Source: Epiperipatus broadwayi | Taxonomy: Eukaryota > Onychophora > Udeonychophora > Euonychophora > Peripatidae | Assembly (NCBI GenBank): GCA_028023455.1 | Contig: JAQFVV010012511.1 | Span: 120,001 to 184,000, forward strand | Reading direction: 5' to 3' | DNA length: 64,000 nt | In this document: piece by piece, positions 1-11,071 of the stretch | Numbering within the stretch: the first letter of the stretch is position 1 | Layout of the letters: each line of letters opens with the position of its first letter | Translations under genes and position numbers: made by a program | Notes under the pieces: generated by a model | What the model was told of the DNA's origin: nothing | The model's database searches: none | Seen by the model: the letters and a program-made list of their open reading frames with translations, nothing else

Positions 1-1811
1 ACTTACATATATTTATATAACAACATATCCATGTAATTATAATCATACAGATTTTTTTTTTACAATAGTTAAAAACTAAAGCTAAACAGAGCTAATAAAG
101 TTTTTAAAAGAGAGAGTGGAGATAAAGATAAAACATTCAATTAAATCAGATGTGAAAACTATAATTAAAAAAAACTTTTAGGATTATATATAATTTTAAA
201 CCCTTTACAATATTTACTTGTGAATAAATTCCTAACAATTTAATTATTTATAACTTTATAAATATTTTAAATGTAATTTTTTCTCTTAAAAAAATAAATC
301 CTTAATTGATCTCTAACAGAAAATTTAATTATTGTTTACAAATAAATGGTTGTTAACTTCTTTGTTTTTAAACATAATTTTGGTATTACATATATTGTAA
401 CTCATGCCTGAGTTTACAGGCATAGCTTTAATGTAAATATATTTCTTTATTATATATTCTAAAATATTAAAAGTCATGTGTATAAAATAAATTTCAAAGT
501 GTTTTGAAAATGATAATAATAATTGTAAAAAGTAAAATATTTTATTTTGAAATGAAGAATTATTATTTTTTTAAAAAGGTTATTGCTATGGGAACCAACT
601 GAAGCTTCTTCAATCGTTTGTGTTTCCAAGAAAAAGATGGGAATTATTGTTACTTCTTCATCATGTCACTTACTGAAAGTCAGTAAAATATTGTAATGAT
701 TATTTAATATTTAAACACCAATATAGTATATATACTTAATCTAGATATAATTAAAGAAGATTTGAGCCCAGACTTTCAAGCTCCCTTTAGTCATTCACTC
801 TATGTAATACAACCAATACCCATGACCACATACATGTGAAAAAATTAAATAATTTCCAATAAGATTCAATTCTCCTTTAATGATTAAAAAACTCCGGAAT
901 GCCTTCCCTGATGTAGCTGACTATGGAGCTGAAAACAAAGGAATGCCTTCAAATTAACTTTGAACCTGCCGATCTATTCATTGCTATCTAATGCTGAAAC
1001 TAAATATGTGCTACTTATTTGCTATAAGAAAAAGCTATCAGATAGAAATATTCTTCTATAAATTAGTAAGTAAATCTACTTATTTCAATCCTCTAAATGC
1101 CTAGGAAACCCTCATAGGAAAATCACAATGGAAACTTTCGTGGTGAAACTACCATGGAATGAATCAAAAGAATTTAAAATGTTAATATCGCTAGCAGACA
1201 TTTAAAATTAATGATTTTAATGGTTATATATTATAAGGATCACTTACAATCACCAGGAAACCACTTATCCCAGTCTAAGCAACTACTAATTCAAACCATA
1301 AGAAATTTAAACCCTATCAATAAAAAATACCTTAATAATGAATGGCTGCATAGGTGGCAAATACAGTTTGATATTTTAAAAAAAAAAAAAATATCAAAAA
1401 AGTAAAAACAAATTACTGCAATTAAAACAGAAAGTATAAAAATTATAATTCAGTATAAACTGGCAGATCACTTATACGTATATATAAGTTAAAAAAATAC
1501 ATAAAACCAAAAGTGACTGTTTATGTACTATTGACTGACTTTGGTGACAACAGAAAAGAGCAATCACGCAAAGCGATGACCTCATGTCAAGCTATTGCTA
1601 GGTAACCAAACATAGAAACAAAATAAAGAATTAATTAGATGATTATTTTAGCCTGATAAATTTATAGTGTATGTGTAATAGTAGGTCAGCACTGCGAGAC
1701 ACAAGCTGCATGTTTTCACGGCTGGAAACAGCATCTAATTGGTAGTTCTACATTATCATTAAAATAACGGAAGTCGACTTTTTTTTTCTACTCTCTATAA
1801 CTTTAAATATA
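1..1811. other. No gene recognised; AT-rich intergenic or intronic DNA
   Basis: No exon with a recognisable protein motif was found on either strand. The stretch is very AT-rich with A/T homopolymers. The short open frames here have no family resemblance. A SINE-like fragment lies at about 750-870 and is listed separately. Confidence 0.6.
750..870 (-). repeat. SINE-like fragment (tRNA-like head)
   Basis: This stretch resembles 24117-24220: both have a block like gatttgagcccaga near the start, then an acatgaccacatacatgtga block about 70 bp later. On the minus strand the first block reads as a degenerate RNA polymerase III B box (GTTCAAATCC type). It is a diverged partial copy of the same dispersed family. 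The tRNA origin is inferred from the B box alone. Confidence 0.4.
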
Positions 1812-3947
1812 TATATAATGGTCGGGGTGAATCTGTGTCTTACCGTATCTGCCATACAAGGGCACCATCAGGCCATTCGAACCTGGAAAATTTATATAGT
1901 AGGCAGATACAGTAAGATCCATAATTTAAATAAATACAACCAAAATAACCCAGTCACTAGCTCACAGAGATTTAATAATACATACTTCTTAAAAATATAT
2001 TTTTAATATTAAAAAAATAAAATAAACCATTGCCAGTAATAACACACAAAAAAACATTTATTAACACACATATATAAATATTTAAAATTGAGAAATAAAT
2101 TTATCTTGATTTTAATATTAATTTTAAATTTAGATTATTTTTTAAAATTTAAATTATTATTTAAGAAAGTCCACACAGATGGACATTTCTCAGTTAAAAA
2201 CTTTTCAAAACAACCATTCAATCTCAGACTAAAGGTTTGCAGCCAACCCAACGCTACTTCCAGATATACAGATGCAACCAATGCAATATGAAGATGCTAA
2301 CATAAAACCACACTGTCAGGAATGTGCATCTGCAGCGTGATATTATTTGAAGGACATGATCTTTGTCCAGTACAGGAAAGTGCTTCTGTCTGGTGAAGGA
2401 ATCATGTATATAACATTTGAAATGCTACATATGGGGGAGAGCGGTCTATCTGCCGACTCATAGTCCCTATCTATAGAGCTAAGGAAGTCAATGCCGAAGG
2501 AAATACATATGCGTACATTGCAAGACAATGACTACATCTTTGGGTCGTGCATTCAGTTGGGCTTTGCTCTATATGCTAAACACGCGTCACATTACATTGA
2601 TATAAACACCCATATATCCCTCGACCAACATCGACTTAACTACAAAACAAATAGCATGAAATTAAAACCCTTTAAAATAAACATAAATGAATTTGAATAT
2701 AAAGTTATTGATTGAACAATTGCTAAGGGAAATTTACAATAAAGTGAACCCAATGGCACTCATCATAAGGTGCCACATTGATAACAACAACTTAAAATAT
2801 ATATAACAGTAAATACATTTAGACACGCAGCATGAAGTGTCGTATTTACCGATATATATATACATTTTCATGTATAAAAAAAATATTAAAACATAATCAA
2901 CATAATGAATCCATGCAGCTATCTAACACCCAACTTAAAATTTAATACACTTTTTTGATTTCATTAATAAATATTAATAAAGAAAATGGAAATAATTGAA
3001 TTGGCAAAAATATATATATATATAAATAAACATTAATAACTGATTTAATATTCCGTGGTGGTCAGATAAGAGTTTATGATTTAATCTTAGTTAGGCCTCA
3101 ATTATTTAAGAAATTATTCAAGTTCATTTAGCAAAAAGTTTATAATAATTTGAGTTCATAATTATACTTTACATTAGAGGAGCTCCCATTTCCTTGTGCC
3201 AATTCCTGCGAAGTCTTTACTATTCAAAATTTCAGAGAAAACCAGTCCGTCGTTCATACCGTAGTTATCAATCCAGAGGCTGCCTTAGCTGAATCGATCC
3301 TTGAACTATTTTATTGTAGGACCCATATGATTCGGGGTCTACAATAGTGCCATTCATATTTCAACAGTCACTTCATTTGAAATTAGTAAGAGGGTGAAAA
3401 ATGCGTCTTTTCACCCTCCTCCTCAAAAAAGTCAAGCTGGAACTGTTCTTAATTTGAATTTTCTCTTTTTATATTCCTCCTTCGGATTCACTGAGCATGG
3501 TTTCCTGTTCCGGTGGTTTTCATTAGGGTCCGAGTGTTGGTTGCCCTTCCACAAGTTGATAACACAAAATTTTGATATCTCTTATCTGACCTTTAATTAT
3601 AAATTTGCCCCAAGAACTCATTTACTTTAGATTAATTAAAACTAACAATCATTTCCATCTCAAGTTTTAACACAATAGATAGTAATTTAATTATTGTACA
3701 TTCTTAAAGATATATATTTTTATCTTTATATCTTTAAGTTTTTGCTTAAAATTTAGTTTTAAATTATTTTTTTTAAAAATAAAGTTCTTTTAATAATTTT
3801 CCATCTGTGCGATTTATATATGTTTTTGCAAGCTTTTAGTTTTCAATTTTTAATTCTAACTTTTATTTAATAATTTTTATTTGCAAACATTTATATTTTA
3901 TTCTCTCTTTTTTTTTAAATAATGTAATGACATGTGTGCCCATTACA
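1812..3947 (-). repeat. 3' LTR of element A
   Basis: Direct-repeat partner of 4425-7283. It is the uninterrupted copy and gives the empty site for the nested insertion: here actgatttaat runs straight into attccgtggtgg near 3040-3060. It has no convincing ORF. Internal segments such as the tatatatttttatctttata tract near 3710 recur in the partner. Confidence 0.65.
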
Positions 3948-4424
3948 TATCAGTAAAATTCCTTTTAAAAAAAACAAACAAAAAAAAAATACTTTACTTA
4001 GGGTTAGTAATCACGTTTCACAAATTGACTAACTTAAAATCTTTTAAAACTTGATTAGTAATTACACACAAATATAATGATAAAAAAAAAATTGTTGACT
4101 GTTGTTTCCTTACTACCAGTTAAACTTAGCCTCCTCTTTTACAAGTTTCTTTTCTCCTACTTTTAAATCATTTAACATTTTAATTAACTTATTCCTTTTT
4201 ATCTTTTTTAACAGAAAAGTATTATATTTTATACATTTAATTCCTCGCATCTATTTATAGATATGCACAATTTTTCATACTGGCAGTACTCTTTACACAA
4301 AATTTGAGTTTATAACTTTATATAATATAGACAAAAAATATTTCATTTTAAAAAAAAAAATGTTACTGGTAAATTTCAAAGTACTCATGGTTTATTATAC
4401 ATCGTGCCACATTGGGAGTCCAAT
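3948..4424 (-). other. Interior of LTR element A with primer-binding-site-like tract
   Basis: The 477-bp interior has no ORF. Read on the minus strand, it starts just after the 5' LTR with ATTGGACTCCCAATGTGGC (TGG at 4420-4422), matching the pattern of elements B (53007-53025) and C (18148-18165). A long oligo-A/T tract lies near the other LTR at 3966-3990. Lacking gag and pol, the element would have depended on enzymes supplied elsewhere. Confidence 0.55.
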
Positions 4425-5840
4425 TATAATAGTCGGAGAAAATTCGAGACTTACTGTATCTGTCATACAAGGGCGCCACCAGGCCATTTGAATCTGGAAA
4501 ATTTATATAGTAGACAGAAACTTACAGTAAGATCCATAATTTAAATAAATACGACCAAAATAATCCAGTCACTAGCTCACAGAGATGCAGAGATTTAATA
4601 ATACATACTTCTTAAAAATATATTTTTAATATTAAAAAATTAAAATAAGCTACTGCCAGTAATAACACACAAAACAACATTTATTAATGCACATATATAA
4701 ATATTTAAAATTGAGGAATAAATTTATCTTGATTTTAATATTAATTTTAAATTTAGATTTTTTTAAAATTTAAATTATTATTTAAGAAAGTCCGCATAGA
4801 TGGACATTTTAATAAATTTTATTTTAGAAGGTTGAGTATAGATAGGCTATATAGATTTCTCAGTTAAAAACTTTTCTAAACAATCATTCAATCTCAGACT
4901 AAAAGTTCGCAGCCAACCCAATGCCTGCTTCCAGATATACAGATGCAACCAATGCAATATGAAAATGCTAACATAAAACCATGCTGTCAGGAATGTGAAT
5001 GTCCAGCGTGATATTATTTGAAGGACATGATCCTCATCCAGTACAGGAATGTTTGTCTGTCTGCCGAAGGAATCATATATAATATTTGAAATGCTACGTG
5101 TGGGGAAGAGCGATCTATCTGCTGACTTATAGTCCCTATCCATAGAGCTAAGGAAGTCAATGCCACAGGAAATACATCTGCGTATATTGCAACGCAATGA
5201 CTACATTTTTTTGGGTCATGCATTCAATTGTGCTTTGCTCTGTATGCTAAACACGCTTCACATTGCATTGATATAAACACCCATATATCCCTCCACTAGC
5301 ATCGACTTAACTTCGAAACAAATAGCCTGAAATTAAAACCCTTTAAAATAAACATAAACGAATTTAAATATAAATTTATTAATTGAACAATTGCTAAGAG
5401 AAATTTACAATAAAGTAAACCCAATGACACTCATAATAAAGTGCCGCATTGACAACAACAACTTAAAATATATATATAACAGTAAATACGTTTAGACACT
5501 CAGCATGAGATGTCATATTTACCTATATATATATATTTTCACATATAAAAAAAATATTAAAACATAACATAATGAATCCATGCAGCTATCTACAACCAAC
5601 TTAAAATTTAATACAATTTTTTGATTTCATTAATAAATATTAATAAAGAAAATGGAAATAATTGAATTGGCAAATATATATATAAAAAAAAATATAAAAA
5701 AAATATTAATAACTGATTTAATCTTTAAACAATTCAAAATACAGCAAAACTCTCCATATAGTAGTGCCATCTTGTGCTAACAAGAGCAATCAATGGATGC
5801 CAGAAGGCTTGTGCATAAAATCCCTATCTAGTGCCTACTC

Positions 5841-5899
5841 ATCCAATATCCCCAGACTAGTTTCTGGCTTGTGGCCTTCATCAGTGAGGAGCCTTGGAC
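5841..5899 (-). ncRNA. Hammerhead ribozyme motif, minus strand (PLE-type)
   Basis: On the minus strand the core reads CTGATGA, then a GGC/GCC stem II closed by CACAA, then GAAAC, a TA mini-loop and GTC. Stem III is just AC/GU with a two-base loop, and cleavage would follow the C of GTC (complement of position 5855). Stem I is open-ended (type I) and forms from UGGGGA pairing with UCCUCA and UUGGAU with GUCCAA, around an internal loop. A very small stem III is typical of hammerheads described in Penelope-like elements. Activity is not shown. Confidence 0.7.
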
Positions 5900-6160
5900 C
5901 TGAGAGCACTGCACCTAGATCTTAGGATCTAATGCAACCCTCCAGCACCCACCTTTTAACTCTATTTAACTACAAAACTATGAGAATGAAATTGAAAACA
6001 CTATTAATATTTTCAACCCAAGCTCAATAGCTTATATAGTCATATGGGTCTGAACTCAATTCAGTACCCATACATTTTGGTGTCTTTGGCTCTTTAACAA
6101 CCATAGCCACCACTATCCTATTAGGCAGGATTGCATTAGATCTAGGTGCAGTGCTCTCAG

Positions 6161-6219
6161 ATCCAAGGCTCCTCACTGATGAAGGCCACAAGCCAGAAAC
6201 TAGTCTGGGGATATTGGAT
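6161..6219 (+). ncRNA. Hammerhead ribozyme motif, plus strand (PLE-type)
   Basis: Core: CTGATGA at 6176-6182, stem II GGC/GCC with CACAA loop, GAAAC at 6196-6200, TA loop, GTC at 6203-6205, predicted cleavage after C6205. Stem I pairs 6206-6211 with 6170-6175 and the UUGGAU block with AUCCAA at 6161-6166. Position 10.1/11.1 is A/A, so stem II is three pairs here, which may weaken this copy compared with 10853-10911. It is the mirror image of the motif at 5841-5899. Confidence 0.75.
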
Positions 6220-7283
6220 GAGTAGGCACTAGATAGGGATTTTATGCACAAGCCTTCTGGCATCCATTGATTGCTCTTGTTAGCACAAGATGGCACTACT
6301 ATATGGAGAGTTTTGCTGTATTTTGAATTGTTTAATAACAATTATTGTGCTAGTATGAGATAGTGATCATGTGATTTAATCTTCCATGATGGTGAGATAA
6401 GAGTTTATGGTTTAAACTTAGTTAGGCCTTAATTATTTAAGAAATTATTCAAAGTTCATTTAGCAAAAGTTTATAATGATTTGAGTTCATAATTATACTT
6501 TACCTTAGAGGAGCTCCCGGTTCCTTGTGCCAATTCCCGTGAAGTCTTTATTATTCAAAATTTCAGAGAAAACCTGTCTGTTGTTCATAACGTAGTTATC
6601 AATCTGAAGGCTGCCTTAGCTGGATTGATCCTGGAACTATTTTATTGTAGGACCCATATGATTCAGGGTCTACAATAGTGCCATTCATATTTCAACAGTC
6701 ACTTCATTTAAAATTAATAACAGGGTGAAAAGTGTGTCTTTTCAACCTCCTCCTAAAAAAAAATCAAGCTGAAACTGTTCTTAATTTGAATTTTCTCTTT
6801 TTATATTCCTCCTTCGGATTCACTGACCATGGCTTTCTGTTCCGGTGGTTTTCATTAGGGTCAGAATGTTGGTCGCCCTTCTACAAGCTGGCAATGCAAA
6901 ATTTTGATATCTTTTATCTGACCTTTAATTATAAATTTGCCCCAAGGGCTCATTAATTTAGATTAATTAAAACCAACGATCATTTCCATCTCGAGTTTTA
7001 ACACAATATAGTAATTTAATTATTGTACATTCTTAAAGATATATATTTTTATCTTTATATCTTTAAGTTTTTGCTTAAAATTTAGTTTTAAAATATTTTT
7101 TTTTAAAATAGTTTTCTTTTAATAATTTTCCATCTGTGCGATTTATATATATATGTTTTTGCAAGCTTTTAGTTTTCAATTTTTAATTCTAACTTTTATT
7201 TAATAATTTTTATTTGCGAACATTTATACTTTATTTTCTTTTTTTTTTTAAAAAATAATGTAATGGCATGTGTGTCCATTACA

Positions 7284-9484
7284 ATATTAATAATAACACT
7301 CATCTGCGAGGAAAATAAGTCAAAAGTGATGGAGATGTAAAGCATTAATATCTACCTCGAAGTATGCCTATAATATTCTACTATGCATCAATATTATAGT
7401 GCAATGTGTAGGGCTAGAAGATAGATATGTTGTGAAGATGCCAATGCCATTCTAATACTTAACATAACGGAAAACTCATAAGCAACGAGAATGACCATAC
7501 AGAGGGAAATATCGAGTTTACATAGTTCCATCAAGATTTTTATTTTGAGGGAGACCATGTGAGAATAGCCAAACCTTACCATCAGTGAAGTTAAAGAATG
7601 TGAACTCTTTATGCGAACTTTACCCCGGAAAGAATGAACTCACCTAAATGTTAATATCAGCAAGCTGAAAGACACTCATTCGTCGTATGCTATTCTTAAA
7701 TCACCGTGATAAAAATATAAATAGTTACTATAATCTTTATTTTGTGAATTAGCATAGAAGGGATGATTTAACCATAAAAGGGAGGGGGAAGGTTTTTTTT
7801 TATATCTCTATCCATTAATTACAGTCACTGTTGACAGAACAGAATTTTCATTGTTTGTTCGTTACATTACTCCAGTGTTTATTTGTTTTTCAGTATGATT
7901 GACTAACACACTTTGCGTGAATGATCTATACTATAATATTACGGACTTACACTGTTGAACAGGAAAAAAAAAGGAGGGAGGGTCCCTAAAGAAGAATCCC
8001 AGGATCTACATGTGAAATGGACAATCATTGGAATTTAATAATACATCTATGCATAATAATAAATTAGCAATTTAGTTATTTTTTTTTGTTAATAAAATCA
8101 TTTATTTGTTTACTTCTGCATTTAATGTAAATAGCAGTTGACAAGTGAATGAATTTCTACTGCAGGGAAGGGAGGTAGGAAACTTGATAATATTTAATCA
8201 TACAAGTAATAGAAAATCATCTTGGCATTGAATACTATTCAAATTAATCATTATTGTTAAACATTTTGTTTGTAAATAAACTTTGTTAATTTGTTTCATA
8301 CAAATTCAGTCTCTGTTATATATCACAATCAACACACACACGCTCAAACTTAATACACCATTTAAGTGCACACACATCCTTATAAGCCCTTATGTAATCA
8401 AAAAGAATGAATTATGAACACACATATGACAAGATTGCCGTCGACATAGGAATGTAACAGCTAATTTCCCTAACTGATTCCATCCCTGAAGAGACAAACA
8501 CGATTACTCCCCGAGTTTGAATACTGGTGCATAACGTGGCTAGAAAGAGTGAAGAGATGTCAATGAACTAATCCAAATCACATCTGAATTTAATAGGAGA
8601 ATTGTGAGCTAGCATATTGGAGGGGGTGTGTGGCTGAGGGCTAGGTTGAGTCCGACCATAGTTAGATGAGTTCCCCTTATCTGTGTATATGTGCCCGGCT
8701 CATTACAATAACTACATTCATGGAGACAGAAATATACATGAACTCACAAAGATACCAAGATAATTAACTGAACTTTCTATTAGCTTTTCTTAATGAATCA
8801 TTATAAAGCCACAAAGAGGTTTTGTCTCATGCATGCTCTTCATACAATGAATACTTTTTTTTTTATTATTATTCTATTTGTTAATTAAAGTTGTTATTGT
8901 TAATAATTTTGTTTTTTGTTTATTTCTCATCCGAAGTCCAAGCCAATAAATTATTTTGTCATTTAATAATAGTATTAAGGTGGAGGGGGATAGCCATCAG
9001 GAAATATAGTTGAATCTCCATACTCGATTTTTATGTGTGTTCAATTTGATCGTTATCCGTGGTGATATAAATTACACAATTAAATATGTATAGCCACTGC
9101 ATCATATCTTTAAATTCCCCTAGACTAAAATTAATTTGCGAATATTGTGTTTTCATTTTATTGTTAATTTTATTATTATCAATTATTAAAAAGGGTGATT
9201 ACTGTTACTATGTATACAGTAAAAAAAATTAAAAACAAACACAATTATTTCTCTACACAACCATTTTAACATTTCAATCAGAAGACTGGCTTTCATCAAA
9301 AATTATAGCAAAATGGCTTCTTATAAAATCTAAAAATTAAATTATTTACAGTAATAAAATTCTTGAATCAATATATATAACAAGCCAACTAATAGCCATA
9401 GCTACTCACACTTTCACAGTAGACACCCTAAGCACTTAAAGATTAATATCCCCTACAATCAATTTTTAATGATAAAAATTTTCT
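7284..9484. other. No gene recognised; unassigned complex sequence
   Basis: Sequence complexity is higher than in the surrounding AT-rich DNA at about 7300-7700 and 8400-8720, so these may be fragments of unrecognised repeats. No exon, splice-bounded ORF or terminal repeats could be assigned. CA-rich tracts occur near 8330 and 8365. Confidence 0.4.
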
Positions 9485-9958
9485 TTGCCATTTAAATTGT
9501 CTTCTTATAAAATTGTGTGTAGAAATAGTAAATTGTTTGGAAATAAGAAAATTGCTTGGAAAAGAGGTGTTACATTGAATAATTTATTAAATAATACAAA
9601 AGAAGTTTTTGATAGAAAGACTATTCCTGGTGTAGTATATTTTATTCCTTGTTTATTTTGTAAGAAGGTTTACATAGGTCAGAGTAGTTTGAGTTTAAAT
9701 GAAAGAATAAAGGTTCATAAAAGTAGAGTTAAAAATAGATATCTTAGTTCTGCTTTGTATGTCCATGAAAAAGATATAGGCCACACTATTGATTTTGATG
9801 AAGCTAAGGTTGTCTTCTTTGAGAGAAATGAAATCAAAAGAAGAATTAAAGAGTCTTTATTATTGAAAATTTATTATTCTGAAGCAATTAACTTATTTAA
9901 GAGTTCTTTTAATATTAAGGGTGGATGGGAAGTGAATGGATTTGTGGGTAGTTTTTAA
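9485..9958 (+). CDS. GIY-YIG endonuclease region of a Penelope-like retroelement
   Basis: This open frame gives a 157-residue product that reads as the C-terminal linker and endonuclease of a PLE reverse transcriptase. Residues about 1-45 (YKIVCRNSKLFGNKKIAWKR and onward) resemble the linker after the RT domain. Residues about 50-140 form the GIY-YIG domain: VVYFIPCLFCKKVYIGQS contains the two aligned tyrosines and the CxxC-type pair typical of PLE endonucleases, followed by ERIKVHK with the conserved arginine and histidine. The glutamate expected late in the domain may be in RRIKESLL. No RT domain lies upstream, so this is a 5'-truncated copy and the ATG is simply the first in frame. The frame is undamaged despite truncation, suggesting a fairly recent insertion. 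The domain nicks target DNA for primed reverse transcription in known PLEs. Confidence 0.8.
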   Translation: MPFKLSSYKIVCRNSKLFGNKKIAWKRGVTLNNLLNNTKEVFDRKTIPGVVYFIPCLFCKKVYIGQSSLSLNERIKVHKSRVKNRYLSSALYVHEKDIGHTIDFDEAKVVFFERNEIKRRIKESLLLKIYYSEAINLFKSSFNIKGGWEVNGFVGSF

Positions 9959-10430
9959 TATTATATATATTGTGTAGTTTTTGTAGTTCTTTACACTTGA
10001 GAAGTCTGCTTGTAGCAGTGAAACCTTAGGTTGTGTTTTAATATTATTTTTTATGCTGGTCTTGGGGTAGTTTTGATTTTATATTGACTAGTTTAGCTTT
10101 ATGCTTGTAATGTTTATATATATATATATAATCACTAAAACATCACATGACTATAATTTCTTTTCCTTGAAAAAGCTATTAAAACAAGTAAAAGGTAATT
10201 GTTGAAGAGATGTGTTGCTTTCAGATCCAAGATTCCTCATTGATGACTGCCATAAGTTAGAAACATTTGGGAATATTGAATGAGTAGGCACTAGATAGGG
10301 ATTTAAATGCACAAATCTTTTGACATTTATGATTATAACTTGCAGTACATTATGGAAAAAGTTCCTACTATATATATATATTTAATTAATGGATTATTAT
10401 TTTTGTAAAGTTATAAGAAAATAATTAAAG
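9959..10430 (+). mobile_element. 3' region of the PLE with decayed hammerhead unit
   Basis: Downstream of the endonuclease stop lies a hairpin-containing tract (CTGC/GCAG closed by TTGTA, followed by TGAAAC near 10008-10025), a TA microsatellite near 10118, and at 10223-10375 a decayed copy of the terminal unit found in the two fold-back elements, including the shared gagtaggcactagataggga block. This physical link ties the fold-back elements to a PLE. Confidence 0.55.
10223..10282 (+). ncRNA. Degenerate hammerhead motif
   Basis: The layout of 6161-6219 is recognisable, but CTGATGA has become TTGATGA and the GTC cleavage triplet after GAAAC is lost (GAAACATTTGGG). C3 and the cleavage site are essential in hammerheads, so this copy should be inactive. 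Confidence 0.5.
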
Positions 10431-10477
10431 TTTTTTTTAAAAAAAGAGAATTTTAACATTTTAACCTATAGGAATTT

Positions 10478-11059
10478 GCCACTCTGTGCCAACCAGAGTA
10501 ATCAATGAATGGCAGAAGGCTTGTGCATAAAATCCCTATCTAATGCCTACTCAACATCGTCAGTGAGGAGCTTTGGATCTGAGAGGACTGCATCTAGATC
10601 TTAGGATCTAATGCAACCCTCCAGCACTCACCTTTTATCTCTTCTTAACTACAAAACTATGAGAATGAAATTGAAAAATGTATGGGTGCTGAACTTAGTT
10701 CAGACCCATATAACTATATAAGCTATTGAGCTTAGATTGAAATATTTTTTGTGTTTTCAATTTCATTCTCATAGTTTTGCAGTTAAGTAGAAATAAAAGG
10801 TGGGTGCTGGAGGGTTGCATTAGATCCTAAGATCTAGATGCAGTGCTCTCAGATCCAAAGCTCCTCACTGATGATGGCCACAAGCCAGAAACTAGTCTGG
10901 GGATATTGGATGAGTAGGTATTAGATAGGGATTTTATGCACAAGCCTTCTGGCATTCATTGATTACTCAGGTTGGCACAGAGTGGCAATACTGTATGGAG
11001 AATTTTGCTTTGTTTATAAACAAATATGTGCTAGTATAAGAGATAGTGATCATGTGATG
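10478..11059. mobile_element. Penelope-derived fold-back element 2
   Basis: A 582-bp insertion is flanked by an exact 12-bp target duplication, ctataggaattt (10466-10477 and 11060-11071). Like element 1 it consists of two inverted copies of the PLE terminal unit around a central segment (caatttcattctcatagttt and its inverse at about 10660 and 10759). The right-hand half has an intact hammerhead motif. The left-hand half has lost its core: tactcaacatcgtcagtgag at 10548-10567 lacks stem II, GAAA and the cleavage triplet. The right end, gtgatcatgtgat, is the same end seen in element 1 and near 29400. Confidence 0.75.
10853..10911 (+). ncRNA. Hammerhead ribozyme motif, best-formed copy
   Basis: Core: CTGATGA, then TGGC CACAA GCCA giving a four-pair stem II (the U-A pair at 10.1/11.1 improves on element 1), GAAAC, TA, GTC, then stem I UGGGGA/UUGGAU pairing with UCCUCA/AUCCAA. 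Stem III is two base pairs. All universally conserved core bases (CUGAUGA, GAAA, cleavage-site UC) are present. This is the strongest self-cleavage candidate in the window. Confidence 0.78.
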
Positions 11060-11071
11060 CTATAGGAATTT

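Larger units (their letters stand above)
5726..6371. mobile_element. Penelope-derived fold-back element 1 with two hammerhead motifs
   Basis: A 646-bp insertion inside LTR A is bounded by a 12-bp target duplication, tgatttaatctt (5714-5725 and 6372-6383). The undisturbed LTR at 3040-3060 shows the empty site. Its two halves are inverted copies of a PLE terminal unit: about 205 bp at 5727-5930 mirrors 6140-6335, almost perfectly, with about 200 bp between. Each half contains CTGATGA and GAAAC elements arranged as a hammerhead ribozyme. PLEs are known for terminal repeats in direct or inverted order and for carrying hammerheads; assignment of this copy to the element at 9485 is inferred from the shared unit at 10223-10375. 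Confidence 0.7.
1812..7283 (-). mobile_element. LTR element A: non-autonomous, long LTRs, 477-bp interior
   Basis: Two direct repeats of about 2.1-2.2 kb (1812-3947 and 4425-7283) flank an interior of only 477 bp with no coding capacity. The outer ends read TATAATGG and CCATTACA, near-perfect inverted ends of the TGTAATGG...CCATTACA type. On the minus strand a primer-binding-site-like tract follows the upstream LTR at 4404-4422 (TGGACTCCCAATGTGGCAC). The LTRs differ at many positions, so the element is old. The 5' LTR (minus orientation) also holds a nested 646-bp Penelope-derived insertion. A target duplication (atat) is possible but lies in AT-repeat sequence, so it is weak. A plain tandem duplication is the alternative; the PBS-like tract and similarity to elements B and C favour an LTR element. 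Confidence 0.65.
4425..7283 (-). repeat. 5' LTR of element A, interrupted by a PLE insertion
   Basis: Diverged copy of 1812-3947. Excluding the 646-bp insertion and its 12-bp duplication, it is about 2.2 kb. The terminal cattaca at 7277-7283 matches 3941-3947. Small open frames here are by-products of the repeat and match no family I recognise. Confidence 0.65.

Noticed and set aside
4847-5197. 116-residue minus-strand open frame in LTR A
   Set aside because: The sister LTR copy has a different, broken frame, and no domain is visible.
6024-6341. 105-residue minus-strand open frame
   Set aside because: It runs through the PLE fold-back and hammerhead; its translation is a by-product of the inverted repeat.
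10008-10025. Hairpin with TGAAAC after the PLE stop as a fourth hammerhead
   Set aside because: No CTGATGA core and no cleavage triplet; only a hairpin is supported.
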